Notes: a model not told the origin generated them from the letters alone. A stretch of 64,000 nt of DNA from JAGVSZ01 sp035456405 (GCA_035456405.1 DATIDG010000070.1:77199-141198), one strand, 5' to 3'; positions 1 through 8,316 are shown, counted from the stretch's first letter. Program-made: numbers and translations.

Positions 1-7
1 AACTGAG

Positions 8-958
8 ATGGGTGCAAATCCCCAGCTCAACGCGAAGGGCGAGCTCACTCACCTCCTCACGCTGGAGGGGCTGCCGCGCGAGATCATCATCCAGATCCTC
101 GACACGGCGACCTCGTTCGTCGGCGTCACCGAGCGCGAGGTCAAGAAGGTCCCGCTCCTGCGCGGAATCAGCGTGTTCAACCTGTTCTTCGAGAGCTCCA
201 CGCGTACGCGCACGACTTTCGAGATCGCGGCGAAACGGCTGTCGGCCGACGTCATCAACCTCAACATCAGCACGTCGTCCACGTCGAAGGGCGAGAGCCT
301 GCTCGACACCGTGGACAACCTGTCGGCGATGCACGCTGACATGTTCGTGGTGCGCCACGTGCAGAGCGGGGCGGCGCACCTGATCGCCAGGCACGCCGGT
401 CCGCACCAGCACGTGATCAACGCTGGCGACGGGCGGCATGCGCACCCGACGCAGGGGCTGCTCGACGCCTACACGATCCGGCACTACAAGAAGGACTTCA
501 CCGCGCTGTCCGTCGCGATCGTCGGCGACATCCTGCACTCGCGCGTTGCCCGGTCGCTGATCCATGCGCTGAACATCCTCGGCGCGCCCGAGGTGCGCGT
601 GATCGGCCCGCAGACCCTGCTGCCGACCGGCGTCGAGAGCCTCGGCGTCCGCGTGTTCCACGATATGCGGAAGGGCCTCACCGGCGTCGATGTGATCGTG
701 ATGCTGCGGCTGCAGAACGAGCGCATGCGCGGGCCGCTGCTGCCGTCGGCGCAGGAGTTCAACAAGTACTACGGCCTCACGCCGGACAAGCTCGCGCTCG
801 CCAAGCCGGATGCGATCGTGATGCACCCGGGACCGATGAACCGCGGGGTCGAGATCGACTCGTCGGTGGCCGACGGTGCCCAGTCGGTGATCCTGCCGCA
901 GGTGACGTTCGGGATCGCGGTGCGGATGGCGGTGATGTCGATCCTGGGCGGGTCCTAG
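8..958 (+). CDS. pyrB: Aspartate carbamoyltransferase catalytic chain
   Basis: Cytosolic enzyme of de novo pyrimidine synthesis; it joins carbamoyl phosphate and L-aspartate to give N-carbamoyl-L-aspartate. The 316-residue length fits the family. The carbamoyl-phosphate loop STRTRTTF lies at about residues 64-71 and the HPTQGLLD motif at 146-153. The start at position 8 leaves only seven bases upstream, so the promoter and any upstream pyrR lie outside the window. No regulatory chain gene (pyrI) is adjacent; instead an inactive dihydroorotase-like gene follows, which is the class A (Pseudomonas-type) arrangement. Identification is secure. Confidence 0.97.
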   Translation: MGANPQLNAKGELTHLLTLEGLPREIIIQILDTATSFVGVTEREVKKVPLLRGISVFNLFFESSTRTRTTFEIAAKRLSADVINLNISTSSTSKGESLLDTVDNLSAMHADMFVVRHVQSGAAHLIARHAGPHQHVINAGDGRHAHPTQGLLDAYTIRHYKKDFTALSVAIVGDILHSRVARSLIHALNILGAPEVRVIGPQTLLPTGVESLGVRVFHDMRKGLTGVDVIVMLRLQNERMRGPLLPSAQEFNKYYGLTPDKLALAKPDAIVMHPGPMNRGVEIDSSVADGAQSVILPQVTFGIAVRMAVMSILGGS

Positions 959-965
959 CATGAAA

Positions 966-1046
966 GGAAACCGATGCCGCAGGCATCGCTTTCCCGGACT
1001 TCGGGGAGCACGAGGGGGCGCCGCGCCGCGGCTATGTCCCCTCGTG
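966..1046 (+). other. Two hairpins in the pyrB-pyrC' spacer
   Basis: The spacer between the two pyrimidine genes holds two inverted repeats. The first pairs 966-978 with 982-994 (12 of 13 pairs, three-base loop). The second pairs CACGAGGGG at 1009-1017 with CCCCTCGTG at 1038-1046. Neither is followed by a run of T, so they look more like mRNA stability or processing structures than terminators. Function is inferred only. Confidence 0.5.
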
Positions 1047-1056
1047 TCGTGAAGAG

Positions 1057-2352
1057 ATGACGCCACGCATCCAAATTCGCGGCGGTCGTCTGGTGGACCC
1101 GAAGAGCGAGGTCGATGCGAAGCGCGATCTCTACGTGGCGGATGGGCGCGTGGTCGCGGCCGGCGCCGCGCCCGACGGGTTCCGCGCCGACCGGGCGATC
1201 GATGCGACCGGCCTGGTCGTCGCGCCGGGGCTCGTGGACCTCGCCGCGCGCCTGCGCGAGCCGGGCCTCGAGTACAAGGCGACGCTCGAATCCGAGATGC
1301 TGGCCGCGGTCGCCGGCGGCGTCACGAGCCTCGCGTGTCCGCCAGACACAGACCCCCCGCTCGACGAGCCGGGGCTCGTCGAGATGCTCACCCGGCGCGC
1401 GCGCAGCCTCAATCTCGCGAAGGTCTATCCCGTCGGCGCGCTCACCGCGAAGCTCGAGGGCGAGCGGCTGACCGAGATGGCGGAGCTTTCCGACCACGGT
1501 TGCCTCGCCTTCTCGCAGGCCGATGCGCCGATCACCGACACGCAGGTGCTGTGGCGCGCGCTGCAATACGCGGCGACGTTCGGCTTCTCGGTCTGGCTCC
1601 GGCCGCAGGATTTCTACCTCGCAAAGAACGGCGTCGCGCACGACGGCGACTTCGCGACGCGCCTCGGGCTGCCGGGCATCCCTGCGATCGCGGAGACGGT
1701 GGCGGTCGGCACGATCCTCGAGCTCGTGCGTGCCACAGGGACGCGCGTCCACCTGTGCCGCCTGTCGACCGCCGCAGGCGTGGCGATGGTGCGCGCGGCG
1801 AAGCGCGAAGGGCTGCCGATCACGTGCGACGTGGCGGTCCACCACCTGCACCTCTCCGACATGGACATCGGCTACTTCGACTCGCACGCGCACGTCGTGC
1901 CGCCGTTCCGCGGCCAACGCGACCGTGAAGCGCTGCGCGCGGGCGTCGCCGACGGCACCATCGACGCGGTCTGCTCCGATCACACGCCGGTCGACGAGGA
2001 CGCGAAGCAGACGCCGTTCGGCGAATCCGAGCCGGGCACAACCGGCCTCGAGCTGCTCCTGCCGCTCGCGCTCAAGTGGGGCGCGGAGGCGCGCCTGCCG
2101 CTCGGCCGGACGATCGCCAGCGTGACCAGCGCGCCGGCGCGTGTGCTCGGCGTCGACGCCGGCCACCTGGGGGTCGGCGCGCCCGGTGACGTCTGCGTAT
2201 TCGACGCGGGTGCGCACTTCAAGGTCGCGGCCGAATCGCTGAGGAGCCAGGGCAAGAACACGCCCTATTTGGGCTACGAGCTGCCCGGCGTCGTGCGCTA
2301 CACGCTGGTGCGCGGCGACGTAAGGTACGAGGCGCGGGGCGAGAGCCGCTGA
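1057..2352 (+). CDS. pyrC': Dihydroorotase-like protein PyrC' (probably non-catalytic)
   Basis: Amidohydrolase-fold protein of 431 residues, the length of class I dihydroorotases. The metal-binding DxHxH that opens the active site is missing: at residues 61-70 the protein reads DLAARLREPG where an active enzyme has DxHVHLREPG, so both histidines are replaced (Ala63, Arg65). Later motifs (PPFR, and SDHTP near residue 310) remain. In Pseudomonas and relatives such PyrC' proteins are inactive and serve as a structural partner of PyrB; that role is inferred here from the loss of ligands and from the position directly after pyrB. A separate active dihydroorotase should exist elsewhere in the genome. 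Confidence 0.88.
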   Translation: MTPRIQIRGGRLVDPKSEVDAKRDLYVADGRVVAAGAAPDGFRADRAIDATGLVVAPGLVDLAARLREPGLEYKATLESEMLAAVAGGVTSLACPPDTDPPLDEPGLVEMLTRRARSLNLAKVYPVGALTAKLEGERLTEMAELSDHGCLAFSQADAPITDTQVLWRALQYAATFGFSVWLRPQDFYLAKNGVAHDGDFATRLGLPGIPAIAETVAVGTILELVRATGTRVHLCRLSTAAGVAMVRAAKREGLPITCDVAVHHLHLSDMDIGYFDSHAHVVPPFRGQRDREALRAGVADGTIDAVCSDHTPVDEDAKQTPFGESEPGTTGLELLLPLALKWGAEARLPLGRTIASVTSAPARVLGVDAGHLGVGAPGDVCVFDAGAHFKVAAESLRSQGKNTPYLGYELPGVVRYTLVRGDVRYEARGESR

Positions 2353-2388
2353 GTTCGCTCCGCCGGCCCTGCGGCCGGCGGAGCGAAC
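2353..2388 (+). other. 16-bp perfect hairpin after pyrC'
   Basis: Positions 2353-2368 pair perfectly with 2373-2388 around a four-base loop (CTGC). It begins directly after the pyrC' stop codon and ends one base before the GGAGG ribosome site (2389-2393) of the next small gene. There is no T run, so it is either a Rho-independent-like stop without a tail, an mRNA 3' stabiliser, or a structure that affects ribosome access. Confidence 0.6.
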
Positions 2389-2397
2389 GGAGGTCTT

Positions 2398-2598
2398 GTG
2401 GACCTGGTCGTTCCCTTCCTGAAGGCGCTGGCCCTCGTGCCCCTGCCGCTGCTGCCGATCATCAATCCGCTCAGCACGGCGCCGGTGTTCATCGCCACCG
2501 TCGGCAGGAACAAGCGCATCGTCGCGCTCATCCTGCTGTGCATCGGGATCCAGATCATGTGGAACGGGTGGGCCGAGCTGAATCACCTCGCGCACTGA
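2398..2598 (+). CDS. Miniature MarC-like membrane protein (internally deleted)
   Basis: Reading frame of 66 residues beginning with GTG, four bases after a GGAGG ribosome site. Residues about 13-38 (LPLLPIINPLSTAPVFIATV) look like the first helix of MarC-family membrane proteins, which carry an NPLxTxxxF pattern there. The final part (ALILLCIGIQIMWNGW) looks like the last helix of the same family. MarC proteins are about 200 residues, so the middle four helices are missing and the ends are fused in frame at VGRNKR. It may be a decayed gene or a retained two-helix miniprotein. Its last 44 bases overlap the end of the convergent gene. Family assignment is from pattern recognition only. Confidence 0.5.
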   Translation: MDLVVPFLKALALVPLPLLPIINPLSTAPVFIATVGRNKRIVALILLCIGIQIMWNGWAELNHLAH

Positions 2599-3370
2599 CC
2601 GAATCCACCGCATCCGGCGCTCGCGGGGTTCGCAGAATGAGCATGCGGCAGACCACGAACCCGGCTGCAGCTGCCGCCAGATGCTTGAGGGAATGGCCGC
2701 CGACGAGGTTGCCGAGCGCAAGAATCTCTGCGTCAAGAAACTCCAGCAGCTTCGCGGCCACGTACGCCGCGAACACCCAGTAGATGTCGTTGCCGCGCGT
2801 GTAGCGCGACGGGTGCAGCCAGGTGATCACGAGCAGGATCACCACCGAGTAGCCTTGCAGGACGCCATAGGGGATGACGTTGCCGGCGCCCGCCCGCTCC
2901 GTGGCGCGCCAGTAGACGACGGATGCGGCGCCCACGACTAGCATCGGCACGAGGAGGGCGAGCCCCGCCCTGACGTTGACGCGATCGACGATCTGGGCGG
3001 CGACCAGCGACATGAACGCGATCGTCATCGGCAGCCGGTCCCAGAACAGCCGCTCGTTGTCCGGCACCAGGTGGTAGTAGGCGGAGCCTGCCGCGGTCAG
3101 CAGAAGGCCGAGGAAGAAGACCGCGTATGGCCAGCGCTCGGCTTCGAGCGCGAACCGCGTGCGCCGCCGCGCCACGACGATGAGGCCGCAGATGCCGGCC
3201 AGCAGGAAACCCGCGTTCGACGCGACATCGAGAAAATTCGCGACGCCCAGCATGGTTCGCCGGTCGGCGAACTCGTGATAGGCCGGGGGTTGCGGCATCG
3301 CCGGCAGCAGAAACGCCGCCGCGAGGCTCAGCGCCGTGAAGGCGACGATGTACCAGGTGCGCTTCGCCAA
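2555..3370 (-). CDS. Alkaline ceramidase-like (CREST superfamily) membrane protein
   Basis: Integral membrane protein of 271 residues with about seven hydrophobic helices. Motifs typical of the CREST membrane hydrolases (alkaline ceramidase, PAQR, Per1) are visible in order: DVASNAGF (about 48-55), GSAYYHLVPDNERLFWDRLPM (about 95-115) and GGHSLKHL near residue 228. These supply the conserved Ser, Asp and His residues that hold zinc in the family. The substrate cannot be read from sequence; an amide- or lipid-hydrolase role in the inner membrane is inferred. It follows yggU by 30 bases in the same direction and probably belongs to the same transcript. Confidence 0.75.
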   Translation of the reverse strand: MAKRTWYIVAFTALSLAAAFLLPAMPQPPAYHEFADRRTMLGVANFLDVASNAGFLLAGICGLIVVARRRTRFALEAERWPYAVFFLGLLLTAAGSAYYHLVPDNERLFWDRLPMTIAFMSLVAAQIVDRVNVRAGLALLVPMLVVGAASVVYWRATERAGAGNVIPYGVLQGYSVVILLVITWLHPSRYTRGNDIYWVFAAYVAAKLLEFLDAEILALGNLVGGHSLKHLAAAAAGFVVCRMLILRTPRAPDAVDSVSARGDSARPTRST

Positions 3371-3400
3371 GCGTGCTTCCCCTGTGGGCGCGGGCGCGGC

Positions 3401-3727
3401 CTATCCACCTGCGTCGTCGAGCAGCCGGGACGGGTCGCAGTCGCCCGCGACTGCGACGATCTTGTCGCGCGAGCGCTCGCCCGACGCGACGCGGACGGTG
3501 CGCCTGGGCACGCCTAGCGTTTCCGCGACCAACGCGACGAGGGCCTCGTTCGCGCGACCGTCGAGCGCCGGCGCAGCGATGCGGACCTTGAGCCGGTCGC
3601 CGTGCAGCCCGGCCACCCCGGAGCGCTTCGCCCCAGGCTGAACGTGCACCGCGAGCGTCCAGCCGTCCGCCGTCCGGCGTGCCCAGGGGGCGTCAGCCAC
3701 CCAGGAGCAACGCTCGCGGTGCGCCAT
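3401..3727 (-). CDS. yggU: DUF167 family protein YggU
   Basis: Small protein of 108 residues. The DUF167 core is clear: VHVQPGAKRSGVAG (about 27-40), then RIAAPALDGRANEAL (about 49-63), then a C-terminal VRVASGERSRDK. No enzymatic role is established for this family. Its start overlaps the end of yggT by 35 bases, which implies translational coupling; the N-terminal twenty residues before the domain are atypical, so a start slightly downstream is possible. The yggS-proC-yggT-yggU order is widely conserved in gamma- and betaproteobacteria. Confidence 0.88.
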   Translation of the reverse strand: MAHRERCSWVADAPWARRTADGWTLAVHVQPGAKRSGVAGLHGDRLKVRIAAPALDGRANEALVALVAETLGVPRRTVRVASGERSRDKIVAVAGDCDPSRLLDDAGG

Positions 3728-4256
3728 CGAGCACGATCAGCAGCACCTGGGCGATGACGATCACGAACAGGGGGGACAGGTCGATGTTGCCGATGGGCGG
3801 AACGAAGCGGCGGAAGAAGCCGTAGAACGGCCGCGTCAGGCTCTCGAACACGAACCCCAGCGGGTGTCCCGGGCTCACCCAGCTCAGCACGACCTGGATG
3901 ATCACCACGAACATGAGGAGCTGCAGGCTCGCGCGGACGAGCTCCACGACCGAGAGCAGCAGCACCATGCCCCCGGGGACGTCCACCTTGCCGCCCGCCG
4001 CCGCGGCGTAGAGCAGCACCATCATCGCGAGCTGCAGGAACCAGGCGAGAGCGAGCGTCGCGAGGTCGTACCCCCGGAACGACGGGATCACCCGGCGCAG
4101 CGGCAGCACGGCCCAGTCGGTGAGCGCGATGACGAACTGGCCAATGGGGTTGCGGAACGGGGCGCGCAGCGCCTGCATCCAGAAGCGCAACAGCACGAGG
4201 TAGATCAGCAGGCCGAAGGCGGTCTGGATCAGGAACTGGAGGATCTGCGCGAACAT
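3693..4256 (-). CDS. yggT: YggT family membrane protein
   Basis: Inner-membrane protein of 187 residues containing two YggT repeats, each with a pair of hydrophobic helices and an R/N-P-Ixx(F/L) turn: RNPIGQFVIAL in the first half and the SLTRPFYGFFRRFVPPIG stretch in the second. The family is linked to cation/osmotic stress tolerance and, in other lineages, to FtsZ or SecYEG-associated membrane functions; the exact role is unsettled. It lies 15 bases after proC in what looks like one operon. Confidence 0.9.
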   Translation of the reverse strand: MFAQILQFLIQTAFGLLIYLVLLRFWMQALRAPFRNPIGQFVIALTDWAVLPLRRVIPSFRGYDLATLALAWFLQLAMMVLLYAAAAGGKVDVPGGMVLLLSVVELVRASLQLLMFVVIIQVVLSWVSPGHPLGFVFESLTRPFYGFFRRFVPPIGNIDLSPLFVIVIAQVLLIVLDGAPRALLLGG

Positions 4257-4271
4257 CGAGGCGGATCCTCG

Positions 4272-5084
4272 TCAGTCCTTGCCGAGCTCGTCGCCGAGCT
4301 CGTGCGCCCGCTCGTTCGCCGCGCGAACCGCGCGCACGATCGCGTCGGCGAGCCCGTCGGCCTGCATGGTCGCGAGCGCGCGCTCGGTGGTGCCGCCCTT
4401 GGAGGTCACGCGGCTCCGCAGCGTCGCCGGCGAGTCCGTCGACCGCGCCGCCAGCTCCGCCGCGCCGCGGAACGTCCCGATCGCGAGCCGCCGCGCGCCG
4501 GCCTCGTCCAGACCCAGCTCGCGTGCCGCGCGCTCGAGCGCCTCGATGAAATAGAAGACGTACGCCGGGCCGCTGCCGGACACCGCGGTCACTGGATCGA
4601 GCAGCGCCTCGTCCTCGACCCAGATCACCTCGCCCACGGCTTCCAGGATCGCGTGCGCGTTGCGCCGTCCTTCCGGTCCGGCTGCGGGCCGCGCGTACAG
4701 ACCGGTGACGCCGGCGCCGATGAGCGCGGGCGTGTTCGGCATGCAGCGCGCGAGCCGCGCGTGCCCGCCCAGCCATCGCGCGATGTCCCCGAGCCGGATC
4801 CCGGCGGCGATCGACAGCACGAGCTCGCTGCGCAGATGCGGCGCCAGCTCGCGTGCGACCTCGCGCATCTGCTGCGGCTTCACCGCGATCACGACCACGT
4901 CGCCCAACGGCGTGGCCGCCGCCGGCCGCTCCAGACACTTCACACCGAAGGAGTCGGTGAGGCGCTTGCGCGCCTCTGGGACGACCTCGACCACCCGGAT
5001 CGACTGCGGCGCGAAACCCTTCGCCACCAGGCCGCCGATGAGCGCCGTGGCCATATTTCCGCCGCCTATGAACGTGATGTCCAT
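4272..5084 (-). CDS. proC: Pyrroline-5-carboxylate reductase
   Basis: Last enzyme of proline synthesis; reduces 1-pyrroline-5-carboxylate with NAD(P)H. The 270 residues begin with the Rossmann nucleotide loop FIGGGNMATALIGG (about 5-18). VKPQQM (about 72-77) and the C-terminal signature with SGSGPAYVFYFIEAL (about 168-182) and RVTSKGGTTERAL (about 225-237) are all present. It sits 39 bases after yggS and 15 before yggT. Assignment is firm. Confidence 0.96.
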   Translation of the reverse strand: MDITFIGGGNMATALIGGLVAKGFAPQSIRVVEVVPEARKRLTDSFGVKCLERPAAATPLGDVVVIAVKPQQMREVARELAPHLRSELVLSIAAGIRLGDIARWLGGHARLARCMPNTPALIGAGVTGLYARPAAGPEGRRNAHAILEAVGEVIWVEDEALLDPVTAVSGSGPAYVFYFIEALERAARELGLDEAGARRLAIGTFRGAAELAARSTDSPATLRSRVTSKGGTTERALATMQADGLADAIVRAVRAANERAHELGDELGKD

Positions 5085-5123
5085 TCGTCCAATTATCGCG
5101 GATAACGCCGCCGGGCTCTTCGA

Positions 5124-5828
5124 TCAGCGGGCGGCGGTTGCCGCCCGCGACCGCGCGCCGAAGATGGCGCTTCCCACCCGCACCATCGTAGCCCCGGCGG
5201 CGATCGCCGCCTCGAGGTCGTCCGACATGCCCATCGACAAGGTGTCGAGCGCGAGACCGTCGGCGACCACCCGGTCCTTCAGCTCGCGCAACGCCAGGAA
5301 GCGGCGGCGCTGGAGCGCGACGTCGTCGGTCGGCTCGGGAATCGCCATCAACCCGCGCAGGCGCAGCCGCGGCAGCGCGGCGACCGCGTGTGCGAGCGCG
5401 AGGGCCATCTCCGGGCCGACGCCGCTCTTGGTTGCCTCGCCGCTCACGTTGACCTGGATGCACACCTGCAGGGGCGATACCCCGTCTGGCCGCTGGGCCG
5501 AGAGCCGCTCGGCGATCTTCAGGCGGTCGACGGAGTGCACCCATGCGAAGTGCTCCGCGACCGGGCGGGTCTTGTTGCTCTGGACCGGGCCGATGAAGTG
5601 CCAGACGAGGTCGAGACCGGCCAGCGCGCCGATCTTCGCGACCGCCTCCTGCACCTGGTTCTCCCCGAAGTCACGCTGCCCGGCCGCGCGGGCCGCGCGG
5701 ACGTCCGCGGGCGGGAATGTCTTGCTAACCGCGACGAGAACTATGTCACGAGGATCGCGGCCGGCGGCCGCGCAGGCGGTTGCGATGCGGGACTTTACGG
5801 CTTGCAGCCGCTTTTCGATTGTGTCCAT
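5124..5828 (-). CDS. yggS: YggS-type PLP homeostasis protein
   Basis: Pyridoxal-phosphate-binding protein of 234 residues with the fold type III barrel but no known catalysis; it buffers PLP and affects amino-acid homeostasis. The PLP lysine lies in LVAVSKTFP (about 31-39), followed by DFGENQVQE (about 53-61), HFIGPVQSNK (about 76-85) and the phosphate-binding MGMSDDLEAAI with GSAIFGAR near the C-terminus. It heads the minus-strand operon with proC and is divergent from pilT, with 68 bases between the start codons. Confidence 0.95.
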   Translation of the reverse strand: MDTIEKRLQAVKSRIATACAAAGRDPRDIVLVAVSKTFPPADVRAARAAGQRDFGENQVQEAVAKIGALAGLDLVWHFIGPVQSNKTRPVAEHFAWVHSVDRLKIAERLSAQRPDGVSPLQVCIQVNVSGEATKSGVGPEMALALAHAVAALPRLRLRGLMAIPEPTDDVALQRRRFLALRELKDRVVADGLALDTLSMGMSDDLEAAIAAGATMVRVGSAIFGARSRAATAAR

Positions 5829-5831
5829 AAT
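5802..5831 (+). promoter_or_regulatory. Possible sigma70 promoter for pilT
   Basis: TTGCAG (5802-5807) and CATAAT (5826-5831) are separated by 18 bases and lie 65 bases upstream of the pilT start, partly inside the first codons of yggS. It is the best match in the short divergent spacer, but it is only a pattern match. Confidence 0.3.
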
Positions 5832-5896
5832 GCCCCGAATTTCTCAAGCGCACCAAGGGGTTGGCGGCACGTCTTCCAGAGGGACCAAAGGATAAT

Positions 5897-6940
5897 ATGG
5901 ACATCTCCGAGCTGCTCGCCTTCGTCGTCAAGAACAAGGCCTCCGACCTGCACCTGTCTGCCGGCCTGCCGCCGATGATCCGCGTGCACGGGGACGTGCG
6001 GCGCATCAATCTTCCCGCGCTCGAGCACAAGGACGTGCACGGGATGATCTACGACATCATGAACGACGCGCAGCGCAAGCACTACGAGGAGAACCTCGAG
6101 TGCGACTTCTCGTTCGCGATCCCCGGGCTCGCGCGCTTCCGCGTCAACGCTTTCGTGCAGCAGCGCGGCGCGGCCGCGGTGATGCGGACGATTCCGACCA
6201 AGGTGCTGACGCTCGAGGAGCTCAATGCGCCGAAGATCTTCACCGAAATCGCCGACCAGCCGCGCGGCATCGTGCTGGTGACCGGCCCGACCGGCTCGGG
6301 CAAGTCGACCACGCTCGCCGCCATGGTCAACCACATCAACGACAGCGAGTACGGCCACATCCTCACCATCGAGGACCCGATCGAATTCGTGCACGAGTCG
6401 AAGAAGTGCCTGATCAACCAGCGCGAGGTCGGCCCGCACACCCTCTCGTTCTCGAACGCGCTGCGCTCGGCGCTGCGGGAGGACCCGGACGTGATCCTGG
6501 TCGGCGAGATGCGCGACCTCGAGACGATACGCCTCGCGCTCACCGGCGCGGAGACCGGCCACCTGGTCTTCGGGACGCTGCACACTAGCTCCGCCGCGAA
6601 GACCATCGACCGGATCGTCGACGTGTTTCCGGCAGCGGAGAAGGAGATGGTGCGCGCGATGCTGTCGGAGTCGCTCCGCGCGGTCATCTCGCAGACGCTC
6701 CTCAAGACCAAGGACGGCGGCGGCCGCGTCGCCGCGCACGAGATCATGATCGGCACGCCTGCCATCCGGAACCTCATCCGCGAGAACAAGGTGGCGCAGA
6801 TGTACTCGGCGATTCAGACCGGTCAGCAGATGGGCATGCAGACGCTGGACCAGAACCTGCAGGAGCTGGTCAAGCGCGGGGTCGTGAACGTCGCGGAGGC
6901 TCGGGCTCGAGCCATGAACAAAGACAATTTCATCGGTTGA
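5897..6940 (+). CDS. pilT: Type IV pilus retraction ATPase PilT
   Basis: Hexameric cytosolic ATPase that depolymerises type IV pili for twitching motility. At 347 residues it matches family length. Walker A TGPTGSGKST is at about 129-138, the Asp box ILTIEDPIEF at 155-164, Walker B near 200 (ILVGEMRD), the His box TGHLVFGTLH near 222, and the PilT-specific AIRNLIRE motif near residue 290. The ATG at 5897 is chosen over an upstream in-frame start because AAAGGA precedes it at good distance and the protein then starts like known PilT. pilU follows after 236 bases. Confidence 0.97.
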   Translation: MDISELLAFVVKNKASDLHLSAGLPPMIRVHGDVRRINLPALEHKDVHGMIYDIMNDAQRKHYEENLECDFSFAIPGLARFRVNAFVQQRGAAAVMRTIPTKVLTLEELNAPKIFTEIADQPRGIVLVTGPTGSGKSTTLAAMVNHINDSEYGHILTIEDPIEFVHESKKCLINQREVGPHTLSFSNALRSALREDPDVILVGEMRDLETIRLALTGAETGHLVFGTLHTSSAAKTIDRIVDVFPAAEKEMVRAMLSESLRAVISQTLLKTKDGGGRVAAHEIMIGTPAIRNLIRENKVAQMYSAIQTGQQMGMQTLDQNLQELVKRGVVNVAEARARAMNKDNFIG

Positions 6941-7087
6941 GGCCGCAGGCCGAACCCGATGCAATTGCGGCGCAGACTCATGCGGCGATGCGGCGCGTCG
7001 TGCCGCTTCGCCGCGTTAGTCGTAGCCACAGCTTCATCGGTTGACCGGTAAAGCGAGGCGGGCGGAACTACAGGTTCATCGGTAAAG
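6929..7087 (+). repeat. Short repeat TTCATCGGT, three copies around the pilT end
   Basis: TTCATCGGTTGA forms the last codons of pilT (6929-6940) and recurs exactly at 7033-7044. A third partial copy, TTCATCGGTAAAG, is at 7075-7087. The last two copies are each followed by or include GGTAAAG. The spacer carries no gene. This may be a small tandem-type duplication or coincidence. Confidence 0.45.
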
Positions 7088-7176
7088 GCGGTCCGCGGAT
7101 CAGGCAGAGACCGCACTACCCGAGCAGACAGGCCGGGCGTAAAGTGGCCCATCGCCCGGGCATCCAAGGGGACGAA

Positions 7177-8316
7177 ATGGAACGCGACCAAGCAACAAGA
7201 TTCATCTACGACCTGCTGCGCCTGATGGTGAGCAAGAAAGCCTCCGACCTCTTCATCACCGTCGGTTTCCCGCCCGCGATCAAACTGGACGGGAAAATGA
7301 CCCCGGTGTCGCAGCAGCCGCTGGCGGCCCAGCACACCGCGGAGCTCGTCCGCTCGGTCATGAACGACCGGCAGGCGGCGGAGTTCGAGGCGACCAAGGA
7401 GTGCCAGTTCGCGATCAGCCCGGCCAACATCGGCCGCTTCCGCGTCAGCGCCTTCGTGCAGATGGGCAACATCGGCATGGTGCTGCGGACGATCAACTCG
7501 AGGATCCCGACCTTCGAAGAGCTAAACCTGCCGCCGGTGCTAAAGGACGTGGCGATGACCAAGCGCGGGCTGGTCATCATGGTCGGCGCCACCGGCTCGG
7601 GCAAGTCGACCTCGCTCGCGGCGATGATCGGCTATCGCAACCAGAACTCGCACGGCCACATCATCACGATCGAGGACCCGGTCGAGTACGTCCATCCGCA
7701 CGCGAACTGCCTCATCACGCAGCGCGAGATCGGCGTCGACACCGAGTCGTGGGACAACGCGCTGAAGAACACCCTGCGCCAGGCCCCGGACGTGATCATG
7801 ATGGGCGAGATCCGCGACCGCGAGACGATGGACTACGCGGTGGCGTTCGCCGAGACCGGCCACCTGTGCCTCGCGACGCTGCACGCAAACAGCGCCAACC
7901 AGGCCCTCGACCGGATCATCAACTTCTTCCCCGAGGAGCGCCGGGCGCAGCTGCTCATGGACCTGTCGCTTAACCTGCGCGGCATGGTCTCGCAGCGCCT
8001 GATCCCGCTGAAGGAAGGCAAGGGGCGGATCGCCGCGGTCGAGATCATGCTCAACTCGCCGCTTATCGCCGACCTCATCTTCAAGGGCGAGGTGCACGAG
8101 ATCAAGGAGCTGATGAAGCGCTCGCGCGAGCTCGGCATGCAGACCTTCGACCAGCATCTCTTCGAACTCTACGACAACGGCATCATCAGCTACGAGGACG
8201 CGCTGCGCAACGCCGATTCCGTGAACGACCTGCGGCTGTCGATCAAGCTCCACTCCAAGGAAGCGAAGAACCGCGACATCACGAAGGGCATCGAGCACCT
8301 CGACATCGTGAAGTGA
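7177..8316 (+). CDS. pilU: Type IV pilus retraction ATPase PilU
   Basis: PilT paralogue that acts as an accessory retraction motor. The 379-residue protein has Walker A GATGSGKST at about 138-146, the Asp box IITIEDPVEY, Walker B MMGEIRDRETM, and the His box TGHLCLATLHANS. Like other PilU proteins it lacks the AIRNLIRE motif and has a longer C-terminal tail ending in a charged segment (EAKNRDITKGIEHLDIVK). The ATG at 7177 is preceded by AAGGGGA; the upstream in-frame start at 7144 has no such site. Transcription ends at the terminator just downstream. Confidence 0.96.
   Translation: MERDQATRFIYDLLRLMVSKKASDLFITVGFPPAIKLDGKMTPVSQQPLAAQHTAELVRSVMNDRQAAEFEATKECQFAISPANIGRFRVSAFVQMGNIGMVLRTINSRIPTFEELNLPPVLKDVAMTKRGLVIMVGATGSGKSTSLAAMIGYRNQNSHGHIITIEDPVEYVHPHANCLITQREIGVDTESWDNALKNTLRQAPDVIMMGEIRDRETMDYAVAFAETGHLCLATLHANSANQALDRIINFFPEERRAQLLMDLSLNLRGMVSQRLIPLKEGKGRIAAVEIMLNSPLIADLIFKGEVHEIKELMKRSRELGMQTFDQHLFELYDNGIISYEDALRNADSVNDLRLSIKLHSKEAKNRDITKGIEHLDIVK

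Noticed and set aside
955..2736. Long minus-strand reading frame (593 codons) opposite pyrC'
   Set aside because: Arg/Asp/His-rich translation with no domain; it mirrors the GC-rich third positions of pyrC' and the following genes.
3514..5544. Minus-strand frame of 676 codons spanning yggT and proC
   Set aside because: Out-of-frame shadow; Arg/Gly/Ala rich, with the real genes in the other minus frames.
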